Below, piece after piece: positions 26,981-36,256 of a stretch of DNA of 64,000 bases. Source of the stretch: Alphaproteobacteria bacterium (lineage in GTDB: Bacteria; Pseudomonadota; Alphaproteobacteria; UBA6615). The notes under the pieces are model-generated. The model searched no databases and had not been told where the DNA came from. It was given only the letters and a program-made list of their open reading frames with translations. Where the stretch lies: the NCBI GenBank assembly GCA_021774575.1, contig JAJFIX010000026.1:1-64000 (forward strand), in the 5' to 3' direction. Numbering within the stretch: position 1 is the first letter of the stretch; every line of letters begins with the position of its first letter. The position numbers and the translations under genes were made by a program.

Positions 26981-28000
26981 CTATCTTCCTCGTTCTTTTG
27001 TTTTTGCGACCCCTTGCTCGCGGCGCAACGGGCGTGCGAGCAGGGCTTCGATTGTCTTTCCAATATCCGCCTGCCCGTGCAAGATCCCGGTTATGGCGGA
27101 TGCGATGGGCATCTCTAAGCCAAAAACCTCAGCCCGCGCAAGGACTCCGGGTCCGGTATGAACGCCTTCGGAGACCGAATGTACCTTTTGTATGTCGTCG
27201 ATACTGATCGAACCGTCGCCCATTGCCTTGCCCAGCGCGTAATTGCGCGACTGGGGACTGGTGCAGGTCAGGGTTAGATCTCCGACCCCGGACAAGCCAA
27301 GCAATGTTGTCTCTTGCGCCCCCAGGGCTGCGCCCAAGCGGGCGATTTCAGCAAGACCGCGGCTAATAAGGGCGGCCCGCGCATTGAGCCCAAGCCCGCG
27401 CCCGTCGACAATGCCGCAGGCCAGGGCGATGACGTTTTTCAGGGCACCCCCAATTTGCGTTCCGATCAAATCGTGCGACCCATAGGGACGAAATGTCGTG
27501 GTGCCGAGGCAATGCATTAACGTTTCGCCCAAATCCGCATCGGAACAGGCCAAGGTTACGGCGGTCGGCAATCCTTTTGCCACCTCGTCGGCAAATGTTG
27601 GTCCCGATAGCACCGACGGCAGGGCATTGGGCAGGGTGGCGGCGATCACCTCGCTCATCAGCAAGCCGGTGGCTTTCTCGATGCCTTTGGCGCAAAGGAC
27701 GACCGGGGTCTGGGGTGCAAGATAAGGCGCCATAGCTGTGCTCACGGATCTTGTCGCCTGGGCCGGAACCACTAGTAGAATGGCTTCGGCGGCTTCAATT
27801 TGGGAAAGCTCTGCTGTGACCTCGATCTTGTCGGCAATTGTCAGGCCGGGCAAATAGCGGCTGTTTTCGCGGGTCGCCTGCATGGATTTGACATGGGTGG
27901 CATCGCGCCCCCAGAGCAAGACCTCATTTCCGGCTGCTGCGGCGACATTGGCCAGCGCTGTTCCCCAAGCCCCGGCACCGATCACTCCGACCCGGGTCAT
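26981..28000 (-). CDS. gpsA: Glycerol-3-phosphate dehydrogenase [NAD(P)+]
   Basis: GpsA reduces dihydroxyacetone phosphate to glycerol 3-phosphate for phospholipid synthesis. It has an N-terminal GAGAWGTALA NAD(P) site, a VVPAQ strand, the KGIE segment, SGPTFADEVA and GLSGVGDLTLTC, all typical of GpsA. The ATG at 28000 overlaps the tsaD stop as ATGA and gives 339 residues. The ATG at 28009 is three codons longer. Confidence 0.95.
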   Translation of the reverse strand: MTRVGVIGAGAWGTALANVAAAAGNEVLLWGRDATHVKSMQATRENSRYLPGLTIADKIEVTAELSQIEAAEAILLVVPAQATRSVSTAMAPYLAPQTPVVLCAKGIEKATGLLMSEVIAATLPNALPSVLSGPTFADEVAKGLPTAVTLACSDADLGETLMHCLGTTTFRPYGSHDLIGTQIGGALKNVIALACGIVDGRGLGLNARAALISRGLAEIARLGAALGAQETTLLGLSGVGDLTLTCTSPQSRNYALGKAMGDGSISIDDIQKVHSVSEGVHTGPGVLARAEVFGLEMPIASAITGILHGQADIGKTIEALLARPLRREQGVAKTKERGR

Positions 28001-29031
28001 GCCGCCCACTCCGTCAGCGGCCAGCGGGGGCGCGGTTCGAAATCGAGGCTGTTGGTTCGCCCGAGACTGAGTTGTTCGAGACCCGCCCAGGCAACCATGG
28101 CGCCGTTATCGGTACATAGGCCGATTGGCGGCGCGATGAGGCGACCGATTTCCGGACGTGCGGTCAAGATTTCCAGACGGTCGCGCAAATAACGATTTGC
28201 CGCGACACCGCCGGCGATCAATAGAGGCATTGGCGGGTGACCAGCTGGCGCCAGCATATCGATGGCATGGCCGAGCCGATCGACCATGACATCGCCGACA
28301 GCGGCCTGAAACCCTGCGGAAATATCGGCCCTTGTCGATTCATCGATCTGGTTTTCGAGAGTATTTACAACCAGATTGCGGACGGCGGTTTTCAGGCCGG
28401 AGAAGGAAAAATCACACCCCGGTCTGTGGTGCATGGGGCGGGGTAATTTGAACCGAGTGGGATCGCCTGTCAGCGCGGCCTGTTCGATGGCGGGCCCGCC
28501 CGGCTGAGGTAGGTCGAGCAGCTTTGCCACTTTGTCAAAAGCCTCGCCTGCCGCATCGTCGATTGTCGCGCCAAGACGCTGATACCGACCAACGCCATGG
28601 GCAATCATTATCTGACAGTGACCACCGGAGGCGAGCAGCAGTAAGTAGGGAAAGTCGATTGGTTCGATGAGGCGTGGGGTCAAAGCATGGGCTTCGAGAT
28701 GATTAACCGCGACAAAGGGCAAATTGTGAACGGCGGCGATGGCCTTGGCCGTCATCACGCCGACCATGACCCCACCGATTAATCCCGGGCCGCCGGTTGC
28801 GGCAATGGCATCGAGATCGCCAAAACTGCAGTTGGCAACGTCCAGCGCCTGTTTCACCAGCCCGTCAAGGTGATCGAGATGGGCGCGCGCGGCAATTTCG
28901 GGAACGACACCGCCATAGGGCCGGTGCTCCTCAAACTGGCTCAACACCAGGTTCGCGGCAATCGCGCGCGTATCGTCGACGATCGCAACAGCGGTCTCGT
29001 CGCAGCTCGTTTCTATGCCCAATATTTTCAT
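27997..29031 (-). CDS. tsaD: tRNA N6-adenosine threonylcarbamoyltransferase
   Basis: TsaD transfers the threonylcarbamoyl group to A37 of ANN-decoding tRNAs. The 344-residue protein begins ILGIETSCDETAVAIVDD and has the metal-binding H-x3-H in AHLDH (about residues 110-115 region has NHLEAHAL). LASGGHCQI and the ASKH-type phosphate loops follow. It is divergent from hemC with 96 bases between the start codons. Confidence 0.95.
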   Translation of the reverse strand: MKILGIETSCDETAVAIVDDTRAIAANLVLSQFEEHRPYGGVVPEIAARAHLDHLDGLVKQALDVANCSFGDLDAIAATGGPGLIGGVMVGVMTAKAIAAVHNLPFVAVNHLEAHALTPRLIEPIDFPYLLLLASGGHCQIMIAHGVGRYQRLGATIDDAAGEAFDKVAKLLDLPQPGGPAIEQAALTGDPTRFKLPRPMHHRPGCDFSFSGLKTAVRNLVVNTLENQIDESTRADISAGFQAAVGDVMVDRLGHAIDMLAPAGHPPMPLLIAGGVAANRYLRDRLEILTARPEIGRLIAPPIGLCTDNGAMVAWAGLEQLSLGRTNSLDFEPRPRWPLTEWAA

Positions 29032-29127
29032 GCTATGGCATATAGCCTATTATTTGTGATTTTGGTAAGGCTGGGTGTTTGGATATCCTAGGTTTCTTTG
29101 GATGGTAAAAAGGCTTATGACGGCCTC

Positions 29128-30096
29128 ATGCAGGCAGATAAAAATCCTCTACATCACATAGACGGCGCATTGCGCTTAGGCACCAGGGGCAGCCCACTGG
29201 CAATTGTTCAGGCACGGATGGTGGCTGCGGCGTTGGCAGCGCTCAACCCGGAGCGTCCCAAGCCGGAAATAATTACGCTGCTGACGACTGGTGATAATAT
29301 TCAGGATCGACCGCTGCGCGACATTGGCGGCAAAGGACTGTTTACCAAGGAGCTCGATATTGCCTTGTTGGAAGGGCGCATCGACATAGCCGTGCACTCG
29401 ATGAAAGATGTTGAGACATTGCTGCCCGACGGGCTTGTCGTCGATTGTCTGATGCCGCGCGAAGATCCACGCGACGCCTTGATCGTTGGGCCGAAACAAG
29501 ATGGTAGCGACGGGCTGGCGGGCTTGGCGCCGGGGTCAGCTCTCGGCACGTCTTCCTTACGCCGGGCCGCGCAAATTTCGGCGATCCGACCCGATATTAA
29601 GATTGTCCCGTTTCGGGGTAATGTCGATACCCGCCTGAGAAAACTGGCCGAAGGCGAGGCGGATGCGACCTTGCTTGCCGTGGCTGGTTTGAACCGGCTT
29701 GGGCGGGCCGAAGTCATTGACGCAATTCTTTCGCCCGAAGATCTATTGCCGGCAGCGAGCCAGGGGGCGGTTGGCATAGCACGGCGGACTGACGATGATT
29801 TGGTGGCAAAAATATTGACCCCGCTGCACGATATCGAGACCGGCCGTTGCGTTGCTGGCGAACGCGCCATGCTAGCGACCCTTGATGGATCATGCCAAAC
29901 CCCCATTGGCGCCCTGGCGATGTGGCAAGATGGACGCCTAAACCTAAATGGTTTGCTGGCATCGCAAGATGGTAAGGCCGTATTCCGTGCTACCGGTAGC
30001 GGCGATGACCCGGAGAAGGTCGGCCGTTCCGTCGGCGAGGATTTGCGCGCTCAAGCCGGTGACGAATTTATGGCCTTGATCACAGCTGATGGCTGA
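29128..30096 (+). CDS. hemC: Porphobilinogen deaminase (hydroxymethylbilane synthase)
   Basis: HemC joins four porphobilinogen units into hydroxymethylbilane in tetrapyrrole synthesis. Signatures are LRLGTRGSPLAIVQA, GGKGLFTKELD, AVHSMKD, the SSLRRAAQ step, FRGNVDTRL and the cofactor-binding GRCVAGERAM with its Cys. I chose the ATG at 29128; an upstream TTG is 10 codons away. hemD begins 8 bases before its end. Confidence 0.95.
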   Translation: MQADKNPLHHIDGALRLGTRGSPLAIVQARMVAAALAALNPERPKPEIITLLTTGDNIQDRPLRDIGGKGLFTKELDIALLEGRIDIAVHSMKDVETLLPDGLVVDCLMPREDPRDALIVGPKQDGSDGLAGLAPGSALGTSSLRRAAQISAIRPDIKIVPFRGNVDTRLRKLAEGEADATLLAVAGLNRLGRAEVIDAILSPEDLLPAASQGAVGIARRTDDDLVAKILTPLHDIETGRCVAGERAMLATLDGSCQTPIGALAMWQDGRLNLNGLLASQDGKAVFRATGSGDDPEKVGRSVGEDLRAQAGDEFMALITADG

Positions 30097-30850
30097 GCGA
30101 GGCCCGCTGGTACTGGTAACGAGACCGGCGTTCAACGCGGAACTGACCGAAAAACGGCTTACGGCGAGAGGGTATCGTGTCCTCAGAGACCCGGTACTCG
30201 ATATTGTCTTTAACGGTAATTTTTCCGCGGTCGACACCAGACAAATACAAGCAATATTGGTCACCAGCGCCAACGGTGTGCGGGCTCTCTCTGCAGCGAT
30301 TGGGGCAACCGAGGGCGAGAAACAAGAAGAATTTTTGGCATTGCCAGTACTTGCCGTCGGTCATGCCAGCGGTGAGGCGGCACGATCTGCAGGATTTGTG
30401 AATGTCACTCATGCGGGAGGCGATGCTGCCAATTTAGCGGCGCTGGTGGAGGCGCGATTGTCGCCCCGCGACGGGGCTTTGTTCCATATTGCCGGGCGGA
30501 ATATTGCCGGTGACCTTAGCGGCCGACTAACACAGGCGGGTTTTGATATTCGACGCGAGGTTCTCTATTCCGCTGCCCCGTCTACCAAATTGGCGCCTAA
30601 AATAATTGCAGCATTGAAGCAAGGTGAGATTGATGGGGCGCTGTTTTATTCGCCGCGTAGCGCCCGCATCTTTGGCGAGTTGGCGACGGCGTCGGGGGTT
30701 GGTCCGACCCTGGCACAGGTGAGCGGCGTTTGCCTCAGTCGTGCCGTCGCCGAAATTGTTTCACCCTTGGGTTTTGCTGCAATTCATATTGCCGATAAAC
30801 CCGATGAGCCTAGTTTGCTCGCTGCACTGGATTTAGCGCTGGGCCCATAG
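30089..30850 (+). CDS. hemD: Uroporphyrinogen-III synthase
   Basis: HemD cyclises hydroxymethylbilane to uroporphyrinogen III. The 253-residue protein has the family's N-terminal VLVTRPAFNAELT with the strand-helix start, a VTSANGVRAL motif, GDAANLAALVEA and FYSPRSARIF near residue 190. The sequence family is weakly conserved, but location overlapping hemC by 8 bases makes the call firm. Confidence 0.93.
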   Translation: MAERGPLVLVTRPAFNAELTEKRLTARGYRVLRDPVLDIVFNGNFSAVDTRQIQAILVTSANGVRALSAAIGATEGEKQEEFLALPVLAVGHASGEAARSAGFVNVTHAGGDAANLAALVEARLSPRDGALFHIAGRNIAGDLSGRLTQAGFDIRREVLYSAAPSTKLAPKIIAALKQGEIDGALFYSPRSARIFGELATASGVGPTLAQVSGVCLSRAVAEIVSPLGFAAIHIADKPDEPSLLAALDLALGP

Positions 30851-31128
30851 TCAATGCGAATGGCCATATATACCGTCAATAAAATGCACCAAATTTACTT
30901 TCGATCAGTGCGGTGATCTATTGTTGTGTATCTATTTGTGAGTTATTGTTTTGGGCTCGGAATGTGCCTTATCGGGAGGGGTTCCATCAAAATCAAGTTG
31001 GATTTCCGCGTTCAAGGTTTGAGCGTGGCCGAAAAATAGGGTACGAGCTAAAGCTTATGACGACATAGCGCTGGCTCATGGGGAGCCGGTTCAAGAGACC
31101 CGGATCGCGAAAAACGAGGCACGATACG
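30851..31128. other. Intergenic region between hemD and the mitofilin-like gene
   Basis: About 280 bases without a supported gene. The last 100 bases contain two in-frame upstream ATGs of the next gene, but the ATG at 31129 gives the better start. No hairpin terminator or RNA gene is visible. Confidence 0.4.
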
Positions 31129-32961
31129 ATGAGTACTGACCAAGCAGAGATACCAGTCGCCGATTTGATTGCCCTTTTTGGAGGAATTCCGGCGCTTGCT
31201 AGAAAACTCGGCATTCCCGCCAGTACGGTTCAGACCTGGGCCCTTCGAAACATTGTTCCGGCCGATCAGGTAGAGCACATCCGCGGTGTAGCCGCCGAGC
31301 ACGGAATAGAGTTGACGGTCGAGCCGACCGAGAAAGCACCGGTGACTGACGTTCCGGTGGCGGCCTCTCCGATCGCTGACCAGCCTGCTTCAGCTCCCCA
31401 ATCCCCGCCCGCACCGACAGCCGATGGTCCGCCCCCATGGCACAAAAAATCTGACCGGCCCGCCGTTGATCCCTACCAACCGCCGTCCTGGCACGCGAAA
31501 TCTGCGGGACGACCAGGGCCAGCCAATCCATATCAGGCCCCGACCTGGCACAAAGGCGCGCCTCTTGGCGGCGCCAACCGACCGAAGCACCAGGTTGAAG
31601 TTCCCCGGGCACAAGCGGCCGCGCCACCGGTCGCCTCGCCTAAATCAGCTAAACAGGTGCAGGCTACCGATTCGGCTCCGGCGCCGGAGCCGGTACCAAG
31701 CATGTCCCTCATTGCTCGAATTCGAGCCTCACTGAATAATACTTCGGCTGGCGCGCGACCGATCACAATGATCTACATTTTTTTCGGTTTGCTGGTATCG
31801 GCTTCACTTTTCTGGACGGTAACGCTGAACGTTTATGAGGGCTCGTCCGACGAGGCAGTGATCGCCGCAAGCCTAACGCCGCCTGCCCGTCGGCGGAGGA
31901 CGCCAGCGGCGGCGCCTGCGCCGGTTGAGCCAGCGCCAGTTGAAGTAGCCCAGGCGGATACACCGGCGGCCACACAGGAAAATGCAACCATTTCGGCTGC
32001 CGAAACCGGTGCTCAGACAATTACCGAGGCCCCTGAAGTGCCACAAGAACCCGATGCCGTCCCCGCCGGCCAAACTGAGGCGGAGCCGGTCGCGGTAGAT
32101 GAGGCGGAGCCGGCTGTTGCAGATGAGGCGCCGGAGGAAACCGATCCGGTCACGCAGGGCGCGACGGCGACGGCATCCGCTACCGTGTCCGCGTCCGCCG
32201 GCACTGTTGTTGGTACTGTGGTGGAGGCGCCGCCATCGCCTGCGGCAATAACCGCGGTGCAATTTGCCGCGCTGAGTGAAAACTTGGCCTCATTGCAGGC
32301 GCTTCAAACGGAGTATGGAGGCGCATTGGCCGAGGTCGGTCCGCGCCTAGATGCTCTTGAAGCGAGCTTGGGCGATGAAATGGCGACGTTGAGCCGGGCG
32401 TTAGGGGTTTCCTTGACCAGTGCGCGGGTGCGTGATGCGCTGGCTGCCGGAGCGGATTATTCCAGCGAAATGGCCCGACTGACAGCTTTGGTCGCCGACG
32501 ATGAAAATGTATCGGGATTGATCGAGGCATTGCAACTTGGATCGACCGGAGAATTGGCGTCGAACGCCCAGATTTTGGCTGCGTTGCAGGCGCTCAGCCC
32601 GCAGATCGCCGAAACTGCTAGGCTGAACTCCGCATCCGGATTTTTTGGCCGGTTGTGGGCGCGGCTCGGTGCGCTGATTTCTGTGCGACGCGCTGGCGAG
32701 GGTGGCATTGAAGCCGGTGTCGGCGATAATGACGGGGCGGGCGCATTGATCCGTCAGGCCCTGGTTCAGCTTGCTGGCGGCAATATTGAGGCCATGTTGA
32801 CTTTTGCCGACCGCGCAGTTGATGGCATTGACGCTGGAGACTTGCCGGCGGCCTATGCAGATTGGCGTACACAGGCGGGACACCGCGCCGACGCTGATCG
32901 GGCGGCGATCGAACTCGAAGGCTTTGGCCTCGATAGGTTGGCTCAATTGGCAAACCGTTAA
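31129..32961 (+). CDS. Mitofilin-domain (Mic60-like) membrane protein with N-terminal helix-turn-helix
   Basis: The 610-residue protein is in the hemCD-hemY position of alphaproteobacterial Mic60 homologues, which shape the inner membrane and contact the outer membrane. The first 60 residues look like a small Cro/carph-isopro-type helix-turn-helix (LARKLGIPASTVQTWALRNI). A proline-rich linker follows with three near-copies of PYQ-x-PxWHxK (about 100-165). One membrane helix lies at about 217-238, then an Ala/Pro/Glu-rich linker. A helical mitofilin-like C-terminal part follows (about 380-610), with ALIRQALVQLAGGNIEAMLTF-type helices shown within the family core. The ATG at 31129 was chosen over an upstream ATG 17 codons away. 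Confidence 0.8.
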   Translation: MSTDQAEIPVADLIALFGGIPALARKLGIPASTVQTWALRNIVPADQVEHIRGVAAEHGIELTVEPTEKAPVTDVPVAASPIADQPASAPQSPPAPTADGPPPWHKKSDRPAVDPYQPPSWHAKSAGRPGPANPYQAPTWHKGAPLGGANRPKHQVEVPRAQAAAPPVASPKSAKQVQATDSAPAPEPVPSMSLIARIRASLNNTSAGARPITMIYIFFGLLVSASLFWTVTLNVYEGSSDEAVIAASLTPPARRRRTPAAAPAPVEPAPVEVAQADTPAATQENATISAAETGAQTITEAPEVPQEPDAVPAGQTEAEPVAVDEAEPAVADEAPEETDPVTQGATATASATVSASAGTVVGTVVEAPPSPAAITAVQFAALSENLASLQALQTEYGGALAEVGPRLDALEASLGDEMATLSRALGVSLTSARVRDALAAGADYSSEMARLTALVADDENVSGLIEALQLGSTGELASNAQILAALQALSPQIAETARLNSASGFFGRLWARLGALISVRRAGEGGIEAGVGDNDGAGALIRQALVQLAGGNIEAMLTFADRAVDGIDAGDLPAAYADWRTQAGHRADADRAAIELEGFGLDRLAQLANR

Positions 32962-33001
32962 GCGGGTCGGAGATACAAGGCCCCCGGAGATACAAGGTCA
33001 A

Positions 33002-34399
33002 ATGCGTCGATCGTTTTTACTTTTTGTCAAAGCAGGACTGCTGGTCGCTGCAGCGGTTTGGATTGCCGCTAATCCCGGTCGGGTAAACATTGTCTGGGGT
33101 GACTGGGTTGTGGAAACCAGCGCCGGCATAGCCGTGATCATGGCCCTGGTTCTGGCTGGTTTGATTGCTCTGGTTTTTGCCATTCGACCCGCCATTCGCT
33201 GGTTTTTGGGTCGTGATCGGGAGCGGCGCGCTGTCCGGCGCCGCGCCGCGGCCTACACCGCACTTACCGGCGGAATGGTTGCCATTGCAGCTGGTGATGC
33301 CAGGCGCGCGGCACGCGAAATTGCCAAACTCGACAAGGCAATCGACGATAAAACCTATGTACACCTGCTGTCCGGTCAGGCGGCGCAATTGCGCGGTGAT
33401 GAACCGGCGGTGGTGGCAGCCTTTGGCGAACTTGTCGAAGAGGATGGTGCAAAATTTCTGGGGCAACGGGGGCTTATTACGACAGCGTTGCGCTCTGGCT
33501 TGTCCGAGAATCTTGAGGTGGCGCTGGAACTCAGCCTCGATGCTTTTCGCCAGCATCCGCGATCCCCTTGGATACTCAATACCCTGGGAGATATTTATTG
33601 CCGGATGGGCAATTGGGCGGCCGCCCAGGCGCTGCTAGAGGGGGCACTGAAAAGAGGGTTACTGCCGGCAGGCGATGCCGCTCGGCAATTGGCAGCAATC
33701 CTGGAAGTTCGGGCCGACGCGGCAGAAGGGCGTGGCGAAATTGGTCAGGCACGCAGTCTTGCCAAGCGGGCGCATAATTTGGACCCGCAATTAACGCCGG
33801 CCACAATCCGTTTGGCGCGGCTGGAGCTTGCCGCAAAGCATCGGCGCCGGGCCCGCCATTTGATCGAAAAGGTTTGGTCAGAAAATAGCGGCGTACATCG
33901 CGCGATAGCTGATATCTATGTTGAGGCTGCTGGCGCGACCGACCCGATCGCGCGCTTTCGTGCTCTTGAAGGGCTGCACGCGCTCAATCCGGATAGTCGC
34001 GAAAGTGCTCTAATTTTGGCGGAATCGGCTATTGACGCGGGTCTCTCTGGCAATGCCCGGGCGCAGCTAGAGGTGCTGGAAAAGGAACGTTCTTCGGCGC
34101 GCCTGGTTCAATTGATGGCGCGCCTAGCGGTGGCCGAAAGCGACGGGGACGAGGATACAACTTTCTGGCTCGACCGAATTGCAGCCGCCGCACCGGACCC
34201 CGGCTGGATCTGCGGCCAGTGCGGTGCCACAAGCACTCATTGGCAGGCTGGGTGCCGGGCATGCCATAGTACTGGCCGAATTCACTGGTCAGATCAAAGG
34301 GACCATGGCGCCGCCGAATATGACCTCCTTGATACTTCAAATAAAGATCGGGTCGTTCTTGGCGACCGCGCTATTGCGCCAGCGGCAAATTCCTCCTAA
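33002..34399 (+). CDS. hemY: HemY-type TPR membrane protein
   Basis: This is the alphaproteobacterial HemY N-domain protein (TPR type), not the protoporphyrinogen oxidase of the same name. The 465 residues have two membrane helices (about 7-25 and 40-62) and a basic loop RERRAVRRRAA. A long TPR-like helical region (about 90-400) follows. A C-terminal zinc-ribbon with CGQC and CRAC pairs precedes the last 50 residues. The role in tetrapyrrole synthesis or its coupling to the membrane is not settled. It starts 40 bases after the mitofilin-like gene. Confidence 0.85.
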   Translation: MRRSFLLFVKAGLLVAAAVWIAANPGRVNIVWGDWVVETSAGIAVIMALVLAGLIALVFAIRPAIRWFLGRDRERRAVRRRAAAYTALTGGMVAIAAGDARRAAREIAKLDKAIDDKTYVHLLSGQAAQLRGDEPAVVAAFGELVEEDGAKFLGQRGLITTALRSGLSENLEVALELSLDAFRQHPRSPWILNTLGDIYCRMGNWAAAQALLEGALKRGLLPAGDAARQLAAILEVRADAAEGRGEIGQARSLAKRAHNLDPQLTPATIRLARLELAAKHRRRARHLIEKVWSENSGVHRAIADIYVEAAGATDPIARFRALEGLHALNPDSRESALILAESAIDAGLSGNARAQLEVLEKERSSARLVQLMARLAVAESDGDEDTTFWLDRIAAAAPDPGWICGQCGATSTHWQAGCRACHSTGRIHWSDQRDHGAAEYDLLDTSNKDRVVLGDRAIAPAANSS

Positions 34400-34436
34400 T
34401 GTCCCGGCCGTTATCAGGTTTGTTTATCGATTTCTG

Positions 34437-34512
34437 GCCGCCTTAGCTCAGCTGGTAGAGCATCGCATTCGTAATGCGGGGGTCGCAAGTTCGAGTCTTG
34501 CAGGCGGCACCA
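34437..34512 (+). tRNA. tRNA-Thr(CGT)
   Basis: A complete cloverleaf. Acceptor GCCGCCT/AGGCGGC, D-arm GCTC/GAGC, and anticodon arm TCGCA-TTCGTAA-TGCGG with anticodon CGT are all present. T-arm GCAAG-TTCGAGT-CTTGC, discriminator A and an encoded CCA at 34510-34512 complete it. A foreign-looking HNH gene follows, so the gene may have served as an insertion point. Confidence 0.95.
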
Positions 34513-34626
34513 ATTATTTCGAGCAGGTACTAATTTTCTAAATGTTCCAGTATCTTAGGTGACTTTAATAGATATATTGTCGCGGGATATTGCCCAGACA
34601 AACCTTACTGAGGGTAGCGACCGTAT

Positions 34627-35337
34627 CTAATTCGACTGATCCTCCAGAATAACCGCGCCATGAAAATCGATCATCATTATGGCGAGGAACGAACGGCGAA
34701 AAGCTACGGTATAGTAGCCAAGTGCTGAGCAGTTAGGGTCGATTCGTATGATATAAGAGAACTGGTCGCCGATATTATTGCGGTTGCGCGTCAACTCGTG
34801 CACCCGCCCATCAATGGCGCCAGATGGAATTTGCATGGCATTTGCATTCGAAAAATAGGTCACGCAAATTCGCCCGTTAGTTGGAACGATCGCGCCTGTT
34901 TCTCTGTAATGGAACGCTTTGGCCCATCGTCTGAGAACCGATATAAATGCTCTATCCGTTGCGTTTCCAAGGCCGACGGAGCCATGCCCATCTTTGACCC
35001 TACCATATCCCTGGGCCATTTCCCCGAACACATTCTGGTTGTTGTTTGCAACGCCTGCCATATATCGGCCAATCTCATCAGGTTTCGCGGGGGCCTCGGG
35101 ATTTGAGTCGACGCGGGAAAGCAGCGCAATGACCCGCTCTTCGCCCTTCGTTGATTCGTTACAGACTTTGCATGTGGGAAATTCAAAACAATCTGGAAAT
35201 TGTCTGTTATCAAAACAAGCACGTGACGGCAGGTGATCTATCTCCTCAGATGGCGTTCCCTCGCCGCAAAAACAGCAGACTGTCCTGACTGTATTGAGCT
35301 GAAGAAATTTAGTTTTTCTGTTCACTCTTAATTCCAA
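34627..35337 (-). CDS. HNH-type zinc protein, possible endonuclease
   Basis: The 236-residue protein has an N-terminal zinc/HNH-like module: CCFCG at about 21-25, EEIDHLPSRACF at about 31-42 with the central His, and CKVCN at about 56-60. The C-x2-C, DH, C-x2-C arrangement is that of HNH nucleases of the beta-beta-alpha-metal fold. The rest (about 80-236) matches nothing I recognise. The gene stands alone, is poorer in GC than its neighbours and lies next to tRNA-Thr, which suggests acquisition. Nuclease activity is an inference from the motif. Confidence 0.6.
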   Translation of the reverse strand: MELRVNRKTKFLQLNTVRTVCCFCGEGTPSEEIDHLPSRACFDNRQFPDCFEFPTCKVCNESTKGEERVIALLSRVDSNPEAPAKPDEIGRYMAGVANNNQNVFGEMAQGYGRVKDGHGSVGLGNATDRAFISVLRRWAKAFHYRETGAIVPTNGRICVTYFSNANAMQIPSGAIDGRVHELTRNRNNIGDQFSYIIRIDPNCSALGYYTVAFRRSFLAIMMIDFHGAVILEDQSN

Positions 35338-35476
35338 TAGCGTCTCCGGAGGTGCCTTGCATTTCGATAGCCCGTGCAGCAGGGCGCGAGTTGAAGTTTC
35401 CCTAGCTTGCTAAACACCTGTTTTTTCATGACATTCGACAGGTATTTCCTCCATGCCATTCACCCAATTTCCAAAA

Positions 35477-36055
35477 TCAGAAGCGGATAAATGCATTCCT
35501 TGGCGGCGAGTCATTCGCCTCGTATTTATGAACTTCGCAATTTTCCATCATGTGTCCGGTCATTGCTCGAAACACGTTTCCGTGGCCGACGATGGCGACC
35601 GGCCGGTCGGTGATCTTTGTTAGGCTGGTTGCGAATGCCGTGAGGCGATCAAAAAAGACCTCATTGGGCTCTTCGGCAATTCCGTCGCCATTCGCCGCGC
35701 CCTGATGCCACCAGATGTCATCTAGATGAGCGAAGGAGAGGTCGGGAAAATCGCGCTGTAGCTCGCTCGGCGGTCGCCCAACGTCACAGCTATGCAGCAA
35801 CCATTCGCGGTGAGCAGCACTAACCTTTATCGGAGTGGTGTCGGCGAAAATGGTGAGTGCGGTCTGAACAGCCCTGGTCAAGGGCGAGGTAATGACATGC
35901 CGGATACCCAGCTCGGCAACTTTCCGGCGAGCATTTTTTGCCTGCTCGCGGCCACGATCAGTCAACGGCGCATCGAAGATCATCGGGTCTTTTTTGCCCG
36001 CCTGGTGGACAACGTTAAATTCGGACTGGCCGTGACGAATGAAATAGATGGGCAT
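35477..36055 (-). CDS. Histidine phosphatase family protein
   Basis: The 192-residue protein starts IYFIRHGQSEFN, the phosphoglycerate-mutase-like RHG motif with the catalytic His, and has LTDRGREQA, SPLTRAVQT with the conserved Arg, and VGHGNVFRAM with the second catalytic His. The fold includes phosphatases of sugar phosphates and other small molecules. The substrate cannot be inferred. It is a single gene on its strand. Confidence 0.9.
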   Translation of the reverse strand: MPIYFIRHGQSEFNVVHQAGKKDPMIFDAPLTDRGREQAKNARRKVAELGIRHVITSPLTRAVQTALTIFADTTPIKVSAAHREWLLHSCDVGRPPSELQRDFPDLSFAHLDDIWWHQGAANGDGIAEEPNEVFFDRLTAFATSLTKITDRPVAIVGHGNVFRAMTGHMMENCEVHKYEANDSPPRNAFIRF

Positions 36056-36164
36056 AGTTATCCTTTTGCTGGCTGTGAACCCGATTGTTGACAGGGCCGA
36101 AATAAACGCTACACATCCGCTGGCCTATATAAATTCCATCTTTGATCAGATTGCCGCCAGTACA

Positions 36165-36194
36165 AGCTGAGACATGGCCAGCTGAGACATGGCA
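36165..36194. repeat. Two tandem copies of a 15-base repeat
   Basis: AGCTGAGACATGGCC at 36165-36179 is followed directly by AGCTGAGACATGGCA. It lies in the 200-base gap between the phosphatase and the SulP gene and is probably a local slippage duplication. Confidence 0.6.
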
Positions 36195-36256
36195 AGCGAC
36201 CGGGCCAACACGAAAAATAGAGAAATTTTTTCTGCCCGGAAAACGTTTTCGGACAC

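Noticed and set aside
33002-34399. HemY as protoporphyrinogen oxidase
   Set aside because: The sequence lacks FAD motifs and consists of two membrane helices and TPR-like helices; it is the unrelated HemY N-domain type.
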